Source: Acidobacteriota bacterium (GTDB lineage: Bacteria > Acidobacteriota > Thermoanaerobaculia > Multivoradales > J023). Taken from it: 64,000 nucleotides of DNA. The translations under genes were made by a program, and so were the position numbers. Under the pieces are notes generated by a model. That model did not search any database, was not told the DNA's origin, and saw nothing but the letters and a program-made list of their open reading frames with translations. Below are positions 51,293 to 62,251 of this stretch, in pieces; the stretch's first letter is position 1, and the number at the start of each line of letters is the position of its first letter. Location: contig JAJCXO010000229.1 of the NCBI GenBank assembly GCA_029263395.1, positions 57,276 to 121,275 of the forward strand. The letters run 5' to 3'.

Positions 51293-54200
51293 CTAAGTCA
51301 GGTCTCTCCGCCTCCCCAACCGTCGAACGCCGAGGATCATCAGGAAGAAAATCAGACCCGAAAGGCCCCAGGGACCTAGCGTCGGAATCTCGATCGGTGG
51401 CAGGTCGAAAATCACCACGGTGGGATCATCCTCGGATGGATCACCGTCGCCGTCCGGGTCGGGATCTCCACCATCCTGGGACACATCGGAAACCGGAGTG
51501 TCAGCATCACTCAGGCCTTCAACGATCGCACTACATTCGTAGGGCCCAACATTGCCGGCTGGCACCACATTGATCACCAACATGATCTCGCCAGACTCGG
51601 CCGGATCGAGGCTGTCCATGCCGGTGAGCATATTTGGGTCGCCCTGGCCATCGAAGGCCGGGTTGACCGCAAAATCCGACGAGTCCACCATCACCACCTC
51701 AAAACTAGCCGCCTCCGCAAAGGCGGTCGCCAGATCCGAGATCACTTGGATTTCATGGATGCGGATGTTGCCTAGATTCTCAGCCAGCATCAGAAAAGTG
51801 ACGTCGTAGGATGCACCTGGTTCCATCCGCTGCACGTCGATGATCTCCTTCGACAGGCCGATCCTGGAATCCTCGGCGGTGATGTCCAGAGCGTAGTCCT
51901 CGACCTCACCGTCGAGGGCTTGACCGGTCGGTAACAACCCGCCGGTTGAACTGAAGCGGAAACGAGCACAAGTTTCACCTACCGAGGCAGTCGACGGAAC
52001 CATGAGGTTCAGCGTCTGCCCGACATTGGCACCGAGGGTAAAATCCACGGCGACCTGCTCTCCCGCGTCGCTCCAGTCCCCGTCGCCGTTGTAGTCGATC
52101 CAGGCATTGAGAATTCCGCCGGTCGTTCCAGCGACAACATCGAGCGACGCTGGTGCACCCGGGACAAGAAGACCGGTGAACGTCACGCCGTCCTCATCGT
52201 CGACGCCGTCGTTGTCGTCGCCGAGATGATCCGCGGACTGCTGCCCCTCGGTTTCGATATCGGCCAAGGCGCCGAGGGTTGGGTTGTTCACCGTCAACAC
52301 CACATGGCGGGCACCGTCGGAAGCGAACAGCGTCGGATAGGCCGGATCTGGAGCATCACCAAAGTCGAACCCTTTGATCAGCAGCGCATAATCCTCCACT
52401 TCACCGTTCATCGCAGGGCCACCGAAGGGCAACCCGCCCGACGAGCTGTACCGGAAACGGGCATAACTATCGCCCGGAATCGCATCGCAGGGCACGGCGA
52501 AGGTCAAGGTATTGGAACCGGCGACCACGGCCTGTGAAGCGAAGATCTGATCGTTCGGTCCGCTGAACGTGCCATCGCCGTCAAAGTCGATCCAAGCATC
52601 AAGCTGACCGACGGCAGACGCGGTGACAGTGATCTCGGCATTGAGGCAAACATTGACGTCGGTATCGAAGCTGATGCCATCCTCGTCGTCGGCGACACAA
52701 ACGCCCTGGACACTGGTGCCAAGGCCGACATCATCACCCTCCGCCGCCATCGCCGGCTGACCGTCCCTCTCGGTATCGACACAGGCACCTAGGTAAATTG
52801 GACTTGCTGGATCGACACCGTGATGAGGGCCACCGGCACCGAACGTCGTCTGATAGCCGTCCGGAGCATCGCCGAGGTCAGCTCCCTTGACGGTGACCGC
52901 ATAGTCTTCAACTTCGCCATCCGGGGTGGTACCCCCAAAACCCAGGCCACCCGAGGAGCTGAGACGGAAGCGAGCATAACTTGCACCCGGTGCCAGGTCA
53001 CACGGTACATTGAAGGTCAAACTATCGGGTGTGCCGCCACCGGTCAGAGGTTGGCTGGTGAAGATCTGATCGGATGCACCACTGAAGGTACCGTCTCCAT
53101 CGAGATCGATCCAAGCATCTAGTAACCCAACGTTCGACGCGGTTACCGTCACCTGCGCCTGCTGACAAGCGATGATCATCGTGTCGAAGCTCACGCCGTC
53201 TTCATCATCTCCGGCCACGGTGCAGGTCCCTAGCGTCGTTGGCCCGACCCCGGTGTCGTCCCCATCCGCATTGACCGAGGGTTGACCGTCGACTTCTGAG
53301 TCGACGCAGGTGCCGAGGTAGAGGTCAGCCGCCGGATCGAGGCCGTGTAACGCGCCACCGGCTCCAAAAGTGGTGGAGTACGAGTCTGGTGCATCGCCCA
53401 GATCCGCCTCGTCTGACCGGATCTGATAGTCCTCTACTTCACCGTCCAGGGCCGGTCCGTCAAACGACAAACCGCCAGCTGACGACAGCCGGAAACGCGA
53501 GAAGGTATCACCATCGGCGGCGCTGCAAGGCACCAAGAAGGTGAGGGAGTTGGCACCAGCCACCAGCGGCTCGCTAGCGAAGATCTGATCGCCGGCTGGG
53601 TTGATCCCGGGATCGAAACCTCCATCGGCATCGAAGTCGATCCAGGCATCGAGCAGCCCCGGCGCTGAGGCCGTCACCGTGATCGTCGCCGACTTACACG
53701 CGGTGACCAAGGTATCGAAAACCACACCGTCCTCGTCATCGTTGCCGGAACAGCTGCCGACCGTACTCGTGCCAACGCTCGAATCGTCGTCGGTCGCATC
53801 CCCCGAAGCCACCTGGCCATCGGCCTCGGTGTCGACGCAGACGCCAAGGTAGAGGCCGAGGGCGGGATCCACTCCGTGCCGCGGACCATCGGAACCGAAC
53901 AACGTCACGTAGGAGTCCGGGTTGTCTCCCAGATCACTCCCTTTGACCAGCACCTGGTAGTCCTCGACCTCTCCGTCGGTCGCCGAGCCGTCAGGGCCGA
54001 GGCCTCCTGACGCACTGAGGCGGAAGCGGGCGTAAGTATTGCCAGGCACCGCAGCACACGGTACGTTGAACGTCAGACTGTCCGTGGTGCCGCCCCCGGT
54101 CACCGGCTCACTCGCGCCACCGAAGAGGTGCTCCGTCGGGTCGTCGAAGGCACCGCTGCCATCGAAATCGATCCAGGCATCGAGCAGACCGGCAGCGCCT

Positions 54201-57200
54201 GTCACGGTGACATCGACGCTAGCGTCCTCACAGGCAATGAGCATCGAGGTGAAGGTTACGCCGTCTTCGTCGTCATCAGCCACCACACAGGAACCGACGG
54301 TGGTTGCACCGGCTGTGGTGTCATCGCCGACGGCATTGGCAGGCGGCGTTGCCGGCACGCCGTCGAGGTCGGTATCGATGCACGCACCGAGATGGAACGG
54401 AGTTGCAGGGTCAACGCCGTGGGCAGCGCCATTACCAACGATGGTTGTGCCATAGGTGTCCGGAGCATCGCCGAAATCAGCGCCCTTGACCTGGAAGACA
54501 AAATCTTCCACTTCGCCATTGGCCACCGGATCAGCATCCGCCCCGTCAGTTGGTGGCAAACCACCAGCCGAGCTGAGTCGGAAGCGAGCGTAGGACACCG
54601 TTTGTTCGAGAGCGCTACAGGGTACGTCGTAGGTCAGGCTGTTGACACCAGAAGCCAACGCTACACTGGTGCCGACTCCCGGCGAGAACAGATGCTCCGC
54701 CGGGTGATCGAAGACACCGTTGCCATTGAAGTCGATCCAGGCATCGAGCAGACCAGCCCTGAGAGCTGCGCTGTTGGTCAACGTTACATCGACTGTATTG
54801 CCGGTCGAGCAGGCGATCGCCATGGCCATGCCGCCCGCAAAGACGACACCATCTTCGTCGACGCCATCGCCGTCGGCGGTTGCGTTCGGCTGGCCGTCCG
54901 ATTCGCTGTCCTCGGTGGCGCCGAGATTGAAGCCCGGAACGATGGTGTGACTGGCATCACCGAGCGTCGAGCCTTGGGTGGTGCCATAGGTGTCCGGAGC
55001 GTCACCGAAGTCGACGCCCTTGACCTGGAAGGTGTAATCCTCCACTTCACCATTGGCGACCGGATCGGCCCCGACCCCATCAGTGGGCGACAGACTGCCT
55101 GCTGAGCTCAAGCGGAAGCGAGCATAACTGACCAACTGCGGCACGGCGTCGCAGGGCACATCGTAGGTCAAGGTCGTGACCGCGCCAGTCAAAGCCGCGC
55201 TAGTGCCATCGAACAGATGCTCCGACGGATCGTCGAAGACATCGTTAGCGTTCCAATCGATCCAGGCATCCAGCAGAGCTGCTCCAATGCCAGCGGTATT
55301 GGTCAGCGTCACATCGAGACTATTGCCGGTCGAGCAGGCCCCCGCCATCGCCATCCCCTCGGCAAATGCGACACCGTCTTCGTCAACGCCGTCGCCATCC
55401 GCACCAGCGGTGGGTTGACCATCGGACTCGGTATCCTCGGCAGCACCGAGGCTATAACCGGGCACGATAGTGTGGCTGGCATCGCCGAGGATCGACCCCA
55501 ACGTGGTGCCATAGGTGTCCGGGGCATCACCGAAGTCGATGCCCTTGACCTGGAAGACATAGTCTTCAACTTCACCGTCAGCCACCGGATCGATACCAAC
55601 GCCATCGGTGGGCTGCAGGCTGCCAGCGGAGCTCAGGCGGAAGCGAGCATAACTGGTGGCTTGGACCACCGCATCGCAGGGTACGTCGTAGGTCAGATTG
55701 TTGACCCCGGAGCTGAGCGCTTGACTGGTACCCCCGAAGAGGTGTTCAGCGGGGTGATCGAAGACGTCGTTGTCGTTCCAGTCGACCCAGGCGTTGACGA
55801 AGGCGGCCCCTAGCCCCGCGGTATTGACCAAAGCAATATCGACGCCGTTGGCGGTCGAACACGCACCTGCCATCGCCATCCCGCCTGCGAAGCTGACGCC
55901 GTCCTCGTCGACGCCGTCGCCATCGGCTCCGGCAGTCGGTTGGCCGTTGGACTCGGTATCTTCGCTGCCTCCCAAGCTGAAGCCAGGCACAATCGTGTGA
56001 CTGGCATCTCCGAGAGTGGCGGTCAGCGTGGTGCCATAAGTATCCGGTGCGTCACCGAAATCGACACCCTTCACTTGGAAGGCGTAGTCTTCCACTTCGC
56101 CGTCGAGAGCCCCGCCCCCCGGCAGTAGGCCACCGGTGGAGCTCAGCCGGAAACGGGCATAACTCACCGTTTGCGGCACGGCATCACAGGGCACGTCATA
56201 AGTGAGATTGGTCGAGGCACCGGTAAGCACCGCGCTGGTGCCGCCGAAAAGATGCTCGGCGACATCGAAGTCACCGTCACCATTCCAGTCGATCCAGGCG
56301 TCGAGCCTGGGCGTCGCCACACTAGCATTGTTGAGCAACGTGACGGCAAGCGCGTTGCTGGTCGTGCAGGCGCCGGCCATCGCCATGCCACCGCCGAAAG
56401 TGATGCCATCCTCGTCGTCGTTGGCGACGGTGCAGGTACCAGCCGTGCTGGTTGCGACGCTGCCGTCGTCTTGCACCGCGGTGCCGGCGGCCGGGCCGTC
56501 GAGTTCAGTGTCGGCACAGGCGCCGAGTAAGAACTCGTTACCGGACCTCGGATCGATGCCGTGCTTAGGTCCACCCGCTGCATCGGTCGTGTCGTAGGAA
56601 TCAGGCGCGTCGCCAAAGTCCGAACCTTTCAAGAACACGGTGTAGTCCTCGACTTCACCATCCATCGCCAAGCCGGTCTCGGCGAGACCACCAACCGAGC
56701 TGAAGCGAAACCGTGCGTAGGAGACGGTATTGACATCAGCGGTGCAGGGCACTGGCACATTCAGGACGGTGTTGCCTGCCGCCAAAGCCATATTCGTTAC
56801 GATCTGGTCTGTGACATCAAAACCAGCACTGGTCGTCGGATCGAAGTCGATCCAGGCGTCGAGGCGTCCGGCAGCGTTGGCATCGACGGTTATCTGGGCC
56901 GTTTGACAGGCAACGATCATGGTGTTGAAGACAACACCGTCTTCGTCGTCGTTAGCCCCGCAGGTACCAGCGGTACCGGTATCCATTTGGCCATTGTCGG
57001 CACCGAGGTCATCCCCGTCGGCAAGCGCTGACGGCGCGCCGTCGTCTTCCGGATCAGCACAGTTACCAAGGTAGAGCGTGCTGGCGGGATCGACGACATG
57101 TTGGGCACCGCTCGATGCGAGCTCCGTTGGGTAGGTCGCATCCGGCAAGTCGCCAAAGTCGAACCCCTTGATCACAACTTCGTAGTCCTCTACTTCCCCG

Positions 57201-60200
57201 TCTGACGCCATGCCGCCCGGCAGCAAACTCCCACCCGAGCTCAGGCGGAAGCGGGCGTAGGTGACGCCAGGCACCGCGGTGGCGGGCACCACAAAGACAG
57301 GTAAGCTGTTCGACCCGGTGGCCAGAGACTGACTGACGCCGGCAAACAGATGTTCAGCGGGATGGTCGAAGGTACCGCTGCCGTCGAAGTCAATCCAGGC
57401 GTCGAGCAGTCCAGCCGATGGATCCGGCACCGAGGCTGTGGCGGTGACCTGCGCCATCTGGCCGCGGATCAACATCGTGTCGAAAGTGATGCCGTTCTCG
57501 TCATCGACGCAGTCGCCGATACGGCTGCTACCCAGCATCGTATCGTCGCCATTGGCGGCCAGCGGAAACGTGACCGGTTGACCATCGGACTCAGTATCAA
57601 CACAGGCGCCTAGATAAAGCTCGATATTGGGGTCGGTATCGTGGAACGGCCCTCCCGCCCCCATCATCGTGCCATAGGTATTCGGCGCGTCCCCCCAGTC
57701 GGCGCCCATCACCTGCAAGCGATAGTCCTCAACCTCACCATCAGGCGAGAACCCAGTCGGGCCATCCCCACCCGCCGACGAGCAACGGAAACGGGCGTAG
57801 GTGATTCCTGGTACCGCGGTGGCGGGCACCGCGATGGTGGACAATCCCGTCGACGCATCGGTGAGGATTTGCTCACCTGCACCGAGAAAATTACCGTCAC
57901 GGTTCCAGTCGACAAACCCGTTGATCAAGCAAGAGATCCCGCTGCTCGAGCTGGTCGTGACATCAACACTGCCACCCATTGCCAGCAGAGTTGTGCTGAA
58001 GCTCACGCCATCTTCGTCGTCGCCAGCGCTGGAACAGGCTCCGTGAGTCACGGTCGAAGCGCCACCAAGGTCGTCGGCATCGGCGGCGAAACTTTGCTGC
58101 GTGCCATTGTCAGAGTCGACACAGTCGCCGAGATACGGCCCCGTCGGACCGATCAACTCGTGGAAAGCGCCGCCATCAAACACCACGGTCTCGTAGTTGC
58201 CCTGGGCTGTGCCACCACCGGCATCGGGATTGTCGCCAAAATCGTAGTCGGCAACCGTGCCGACCACAAAACCGAAGTCGAGGGTGAAGTTGACGTTGTC
58301 ATCGTCTTCGAGATCGTCGTCGGCGTCGGGAGTCGGTTCACCATCGTTACTGAGGCTGATCGGCACGCTGACCACCACGGTCCCGAGACTGTCGCCAGCG
58401 TCGTCATGATCAACGTCGTCATTCGGATCGACCGTGGAGAACGGCACCGAAGTCTTGCCTGCCAGGGGCTCACCGGCGGCGAAATTCGAAGCCGGAATCT
58501 CGACGATGTAATCGCCGGCCGTGAGGTTGCCGAAACGATAACGCCCGTTTTTGCCGGCGAGGGTCGCAGTGACCGTCGAGCCGAAGTACTCATTGACCTG
58601 CGGCAGACCGTCACCGCTAGTATCGAGATAGAGATTGACACGAACTCCGTTGAGCGGCATGTCGGCGGACAGAGGATCAAACACGTCGTCGCCGTCGTCC
58701 ATCCACACCACGTTGCCGAGGCTGAGGGTACCGGTCACCGGCGTCAGGCCGGCGTCGACCGTCGGGTTGAGCTCGCCAGCGGCCAAAGTCACCACTTGGC
58801 TGGTGCCATTACCAAGATTGGCGTCCGAATCGACAGTGTCGTTGCCGCCGGCATTGCGAGTCGTGAAACCGGTGGCCGTCGGCGGCAACATGAATTGCAC
58901 GAAGTAGGGCACCCCGGGAGTCAGGCCTTCGAAGAGGTAAAACCCGGGATTGCCGAAGGTATCATCTGCTGTGACAGCAACTTGCAGCGGTACGCCGTCG
59001 TCGGCCCCAGGCTCGGGAGTGCCATCACCGTCATCGGCGAACAGCTTCACTGCGACGCCATTGATACCGTCCGTCGCGGCTTCGTTTTGAACGCCGTCGC
59101 CGTCGCCGTCGAACCATACATAGTTGCCGAGGGATGCTGTCACCGGCGCCAGCAGGCCCATGTCGACATCGAGATTGACCTCGGAGGCGGCCAACGTCAC
59201 GACGTCGGTGCAGGCCGAGATCGGATCGGTATCCGAATCGGTCGCGCCGCCACCGACCCCCTGCAGGGTGACCTCGAAGTTGGCCGGCGGCGTGAACTGC
59301 ACGTAATAGTCACCCGGAGACAGGGCGCTGAACTTGTACCAGCCCGGATTACCCAACGCGTCATCGGCGGTAATCGACGACAGAACCAGGACATCGTCAC
59401 CGGTGCGCGGCAGGCCATCCGATCCGGGATCAAAAAGCTGGACCGGCACATCATTGATGCCAACCTCCAACCCACCGTCTTGTATGCCGTCGCCGTCGGC
59501 GTCGAGCCAAACAAAGTCGCCGAGCATCGCGTCGTCCGGGGCGACAGGCGCACAGGTGGCGTCGATTCCCACTTTATTGGGCTCGGCGCCGAGGAAGCCG
59601 CCATCGTCCTGGCGATTGCTACCGAAAGCGAACGAGTTGAAGGCTTCACTGCCATCGGTCGGCGCATCGGCCGGCGCGGTCATCCGCCAACTGAATTCGA
59701 GCACATCGAGGGGATTGAGTACCAGACCACCAAATTCGACCTTGATCGCTCGGGTATCGGTGATCGGGGTTGGCGGAATAGGTGTCCAGCCAGGAGCGTC
59801 ACAGCCGCTGGTCGGGCCGCCTACTTCCGGGCGACACGGATTGCCCGACAAGCTGTAGAACACAGTACCGCCGGGCGGTGGAGTGATCGGCTCGATCAGA
59901 AGAGGTCTAAAAAGACTCAGACGCGGCGTCAAATCGCGCACACCCGTGTCACCTACGAACGGCAGAATATCGATCAGAACGAAGTTCCCCATCGGCACAG
60001 TCTGGGCGTTCGACACCTCAACCCGCCAATCGACCACACCACCCGGCAGTGTGGTGCCAGGCCCAGGCGCTGCCAGGAAGGATGGATCACACTGTCCTTG
60101 CACAAACTTCGATGACGGCAGCTGCGCCACCGCGGCAATTTCGACGCCTTCGCCAGCCGAGCACAAGATGTCGCTGGTGTCGGTGTCGCCGTCCAGATCG

Positions 60201-62149
60201 GCAGGATCGGCGGCCGAGCTGCCGGCACAGATTTGCTCGATACTGGCGGGATACGTCATGCCCATCGTATTGGTGAGCGTACCGAAGGTCACCCCTACCA
60301 GCACCTCGGTGTCGAAGGTGATCTCGACCGTCTCGCCGGGATCGAGGTCGCCGCTCAGCGTCCAACGCAAGAGCGTACGGCCGGTGCCGTTGTAATTGGC
60401 GACCACTTCTAACGGCATTGCCAGAGAAACTCCAGGCGCCAGCGCAAAGTTTTCCACTTCGGTTCCGGTCTGGAATTCGAGGAACTCAGGCAGCAAGTCT
60501 GTCACCACCACACCACTCGCCGGATCGTTGGCGAGCACATCGTTGGTGACGTCGAATGAAAAGCTGACGATGTCACCAGGGAAGTAAGGCCCAGCACTGA
60601 CTTCGTTCTTGCTCGGGTTCAAATAGGTGTAGGAATCGCTTACGGTGTAGGGAAAGTTGTCGGTGTCGGAACCTGAAGTGGGCGGCACAACTCCACCGCA
60701 GGGGCTGGGCATCGTCGGGCTGGCGGTCCAGCTAGCAGTGACATGGTTATCGACCAGGGTTCCGACCGGGAATCCGACATTGGCGATAGCATCAACCCTG
60801 GCTTCGCTGGACGGCGCCATACCAACCGGAGACCCGCCGTTGAACACCCACTCGATGCGAATCACTCGCTCTCCCGCCATCAGCATGCCACCGAGGGTCA
60901 GATCCAACAAGGTGTCCGTCATGCCATTCGGCGAGGTAATCGACGGTGTCGACCCCAAATCTCCAGTGACGTTGATCGTCACGCTGGTCGGCGCCGGACT
61001 GTAGGCACCGGTGGTCACCATGGTGATGTCAATGCCGGCGTCGACGTCAGCCAGCGCGCCGTCACCATCATCGATTACAGTGAGGGTGTCGAGCGGGAAA
61101 TTACCGGTGTTGCTGATCGCAACGTTGTAGGCAAAGTCCTGACCTTCGGCCGGCGGCAGACTGGCGGCCCGGCCATCGGCAAATCTCTTGGCGACGGTCG
61201 CCTCGGTGGTCTCCTCAAAGACGGTCAAAGTATCGACAAAATCCAAAGGTCCGAACGGCACCAAGGTTGGATCGACTGGAGCATCGAGTACGTCGACGAG
61301 GGCATTGGCGGTTGCGGTCACCATCTGACCGGGGATGAACGTCGGCTGCGGAAAGTTGAGTTCGACCGACACCGTCACTGCACTGCCGACGGCAATTGTG
61401 CCGAGACCGGTCCAGGTGACGGTGTTGGCGATGGCATTGTAGATCCCGCCGTCCATGGGCACGACCGAGGTCACGCCAACCGGCAAGGTCAACACCAGCT
61501 GCGCCACATCCACGAAGTCGAGACTGCCGGCGGCCGCGCTCGGACCGATCGACACTTGGTAGGTGCTGGGAAAGGCTCCCGGAGGGCCGGGCGATTGGCA
61601 GCTGTCCAAGAAACCGTGCTGCAGCGCAACATCGATGTCAGCCATCGGGCTGGCGGAGGACGTCACCGGCGGCAAATCTGCCATCTGGGTGACCAGCGGC
61701 GGGTCACCCATCGAGGTGACGGCGTCAGTGTTCATCGTCGTCGTGGTGCCGTCCGGCGTCGAGCCGTTGGGAAACCGGACCGTGATGTCGAGGTCGCCCG
61801 CGTGACCCGCTGGCACGGTTGCTTGGAAGGTAAACGTCACCGTGCCACCCAAGGGAGAGCCGTCATGCGCTCCCGACGCGACATCGCCGGGAGGAAAAAA
61901 GGCCGGCGGCACAAATTCCACTTCCGGCGGCAAGTCGATGACAACGGTGGCATTCTCACAGTCCCCGACCACGAGGTTACAGGCGTAAGTCACCCGGTAC
62001 CGAAAGTTGTCACCAGCCAACGCCATGCCACCAGGTGCATCGAACAGTGAGGTTGTGATGTTCAACTCCTGGGCCTGGACCGGCATCGGCGTGAGGAAAC
62101 CAGCCATAGCGATCAACAGGCTGATGAGAGCGGCAGAGCGCTGCGTCAT
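51293..62149 (-). CDS. Giant secreted SdrD_B/GEVED-repeat protein with IPTL-CTERM
   Basis: Surface protein of about 3,618 residues. The ATG at 62149 (AAGAGA upstream) opens the signal peptide MTQRSAALISLLIAMAGFLT to VQAQE; upstream ATG codons at 62188 and 62251 are possible. Residues 30-860 hold conserved-repeat domains like DUF11 (ATVAKRFADG, FAYNVAISNTGNFPLDTLTV). Three SdrD_B domains follow (LGDFVWLDADGDGIQDGG, LGNYVWFDGDGDGVQNE, LGNVVWMDDGDDVFD). Twelve GEVED repeats of about 175 residues come next, then a further DUF11-like domain. The end, IPTLGPWGLSGLIFFLMILG plus basic residues, is an IPTL-CTERM sorting signal. Asp-rich loops suggest calcium binding. Adhesin or matrix role inferred. 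Confidence 0.93.
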   Translation of the reverse strand: MTQRSAALISLLIAMAGFLTPMPVQAQELNITTSLFDAPGGMALAGDNFRYRVTYACNLVVGDCENATVVIDLPPEVEFVPPAFFPPGDVASGAHDGSPLGGTVTFTFQATVPAGHAGDLDITVRFPNGSTPDGTTTTMNTDAVTSMGDPPLVTQMADLPPVTSSASPMADIDVALQHGFLDSCQSPGPPGAFPSTYQVSIGPSAAAGSLDFVDVAQLVLTLPVGVTSVVPMDGGIYNAIANTVTWTGLGTIAVGSAVTVSVELNFPQPTFIPGQMVTATANALVDVLDAPVDPTLVPFGPLDFVDTLTVFEETTEATVAKRFADGRAASLPPAEGQDFAYNVAISNTGNFPLDTLTVIDDGDGALADVDAGIDITMVTTGAYSPAPTSVTINVTGDLGSTPSITSPNGMTDTLLDLTLGGMLMAGERVIRIEWVFNGGSPVGMAPSSEARVDAIANVGFPVGTLVDNHVTASWTASPTMPSPCGGVVPPTSGSDTDNFPYTVSDSYTYLNPSKNEVSAGPYFPGDIVSFSFDVTNDVLANDPASGVVVTDLLPEFLEFQTGTEVENFALAPGVSLAMPLEVVANYNGTGRTLLRWTLSGDLDPGETVEITFDTEVLVGVTFGTLTNTMGMTYPASIEQICAGSSAADPADLDGDTDTSDILCSAGEGVEIAAVAQLPSSKFVQGQCDPSFLAAPGPGTTLPGGVVDWRVEVSNAQTVPMGNFVLIDILPFVGDTGVRDLTPRLSLFRPLLIEPITPPPGGTVFYSLSGNPCRPEVGGPTSGCDAPGWTPIPPTPITDTRAIKVEFGGLVLNPLDVLEFSWRMTAPADAPTDGSEAFNSFAFGSNRQDDGGFLGAEPNKVGIDATCAPVAPDDAMLGDFVWLDADGDGIQDGGLEVGINDVPVQLFDPGSDGLPRTGDDVLVLSSITADDALGNPGWYKFSALSPGDYYVQFTPPANFEVTLQGVGGGATDSDTDPISACTDVVTLAASEVNLDVDMGLLAPVTASLGNYVWFDGDGDGVQNEAATDGINGVAVKLFADDGDGTPEPGADDGVPLQVAVTADDTFGNPGFYLFEGLTPGVPYFVQFMLPPTATGFTTRNAGGNDTVDSDANLGNGTSQVVTLAAGELNPTVDAGLTPVTGTLSLGNVVWMDDGDDVFDPLSADMPLNGVRVNLYLDTSGDGLPQVNEYFGSTVTATLAGKNGRYRFGNLTAGDYIVEIPASNFAAGEPLAGKTSVPFSTVDPNDDVDHDDAGDSLGTVVVSVPISLSNDGEPTPDADDDLEDDDNVNFTLDFGFVVGTVADYDFGDNPDAGGGTAQGNYETVVFDGGAFHELIGPTGPYLGDCVDSDNGTQQSFAADADDLGGASTVTHGACSSAGDDEDGVSFSTTLLAMGGSVDVTTSSSSGISCLINGFVDWNRDGNFLGAGEQILTDASTGLSTIAVPATAVPGITYARFRCSSAGGDGPTGFSPDGEVEDYRLQVMGADWGDAPNTYGTMMGAGGPFHDTDPNIELYLGACVDTESDGQPVTFPLAANGDDTMLGSSRIGDCVDDENGITFDTMLIRGQMAQVTATASVPDPSAGLLDAWIDFDGSGTFDHPAEHLFAGVSQSLATGSNSLPVFVVPATAVPGVTYARFRLSSGGSLLPGGMASDGEVEDYEVVIKGFDFGDLPDATYPTELASSGAQHVVDPASTLYLGNCADPEDDGAPSALADGDDLGADNGQMDTGTAGTCGANDDEDGVVFNTMIVACQTAQITVDANAAGRLDAWIDFDPTTSAGFDVTDQIVTNMALAAGNTVLNVPVPCTADVNTVSYARFRFSSVGGLAETGLAMDGEVEDYTVFLKGSDFGDAPDSYDTTDAAGGPKHGIDPRSGNEFLLGACADTELDGPAAGTAVQDDGSVATSTAGTCTVANDDEDGITFGGGMAMAGACTTSNALAVTLLNNASVATPRLDAWIDWNGDGDFDVAEHLFGGTSAVLTGASTNLTYDVPCDAVPQTVSYARFRLSSTGGLLPGGGALDGEVEDYAFQVKGVDFGDAPDTYGTTLTATLGDASHTIVPGFSLGGSEDTESNGQPTAGADGDGVDEDGVSFAGGMAMAGACSTANGVDIALVNTAGLGAAFVNAWVDWNDNDVFDHPAEHLFGGTSQALSSGVNNLTYDVPCDAVVQATSYARFRLSSAGSLQPTDGVGIDPVADGEVEDYVFQVKGIDFGDAPDTYGTTLGSILGDASHTIVPGYSLGAAEDTESDGQPTAGADGDGVDEDGVAFAEGMAMAGACSTGNSLDVTLTNTAGIGAALLDAWIDWNANDVFDDPSEHLFDGTSAALTGAVTTLTYDVPCDAVPQLVSYARFRLSSAGSLSPTDGVGADPVANGEVEDYTFQVKGVDFGDAPDTYGTTQGSTLGDASHTIVPGFNLGATEDSESDGQPNATADGDGVDEDGVVFAGGMAMAIACSTGNTVDVTLTNSAALRAGLLDAWIDFNGNGVFDHPAEHLFSPGVGTSVALASGVNSLTYDVPCSALEQTVSYARFRLSSAGGLPPTDGADADPVANGEVEDFVFQVKGADFGDAPDTYGTTIVGNGAAHGVDPATPFHLGACIDTDLDGVPATPPANAVGDDTTAGATTVGSCVVADDDEDGVTFTSMLIACEDASVDVTVTGAAGLLDAWIDFDGSGAFDDPTEHLFGGASEPVTGGGTTDSLTFNVPCAAVPGNTYARFRLSASGGLGPDGSATDGEVEDYQVLVKGSDLGDNPDSYVTLFGSDGPRHGVDPALGLYLGVCVDTEADGQVASGDATDDDSSVGTSTVGSCSGNDDEDGVVFDTLVTACKSATITVTASAPGLLDAWIDFDADGGFDPGINPAGDQIFASEPLVAGANSLTFLVPCSAADGDTFSRFRLSSAGGLSFDGPALDGEVEDYQIRSDEADLGDAPDSYSTTFGAGGALHGLDPAADLYLGTCVDSEVDGQPSVNADGDDTGVGPTTLGTCTVAGDDEDGVSFDTMIIACQQAQVTVTASNVGLLDAWIDLDGDGTFSGASDQIFTSQPLTGGGTPDSLTFNVPCDLAPGASYARFRLSSSGGLGFGGTTPDGEVEDYAVTVKGADLGDAPDGYQTTFGAGGPHHGVDPASPIYLGACVDTERDGQPAMAAEGDDVGLGTSVQGVCVADDEDGISFDTDVNVCLNAEITVTASAVGQLDAWIDFDGDGTFSGPNDQIFASQAVVAGSNTLTFAVPCDAIPGDSYARFRYSSSGGLPFGGPAMNGEVEDYALLIKGFDFGDAPDPAYPTLFASDGARHVVLTVNNPTLGALADIETEGQQSADHLGDDNDGVDDEDGVTFTGLLVPGAPASLDVVAGTTGGILNAWIDYNGDGDWSDAGEQVAVDFTLGANVGQTLNLMVPSTASVGETCARFRFSSTGGLLPTGQALDGEVEDYALDITAEDSRIGLSKEIIDVQRMEPGASYDVTFLMLAENLGNIRIHEIQVISDLATAFAEAASFEVVMVDSSDFAVNPAFDGQGDPNMLTGMDSLDPAESGEIMLVINVVPAGNVGPYECSAIVEGLSDADTPVSDVSQDGGDPDPDGDGDPSEDDPTVVIFDLPPIEIPTLGPWGLSGLIFFLMILGVRRLGRRRDLT
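51890..58260 (-). repeat. Array of twelve GEVED repeats within the giant gene
   Basis: The GEVEDY/F motif is encoded at about 51.9, 52.4, 52.9, 53.4, 53.9, 54.5, 55.0, 55.6, 56.1, 56.6, 57.2 and 57.7 kb, a period of roughly 500-555 bases. Each unit has DFGDAPDTY, a DxExDGQP loop, DDEDGVxF, LLDAWIDFDGDG and YARFRLSSxGG. Three neighbouring units (about 54.5-56.1 kb) share the variant LGDASHTIVPG and are the most alike, which points to recent tandem duplication. Such an array may vary in copy number and is hard to assemble from short reads. Confidence 0.88.
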
Positions 62150-62251
62150 CCGTATCTCTTGGGTAGTAGCAGAACTTCTTCTCGACATGCGCCCCATCTC
62201 CCGGAATCTCTTCAGCGTGTGTTTTCGCCCGAACAGCCCTTCCAAACGCAA

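Noticed and set aside
54128..55105. Plus-strand open frame of 325 codons
   Set aside because: Antisense to the GEVED repeats; its own repeated sequence just mirrors the coding repeats on the other strand.
57641..60115. Plus-strand open frame of 824 codons
   Set aside because: It lies antisense to the GEVED and SdrD_B part of the giant gene. Its sequence is Arg/Val/Ile/Gly-rich with no domain, and many similar frames run along the same gene as a by-product of its codon bias.
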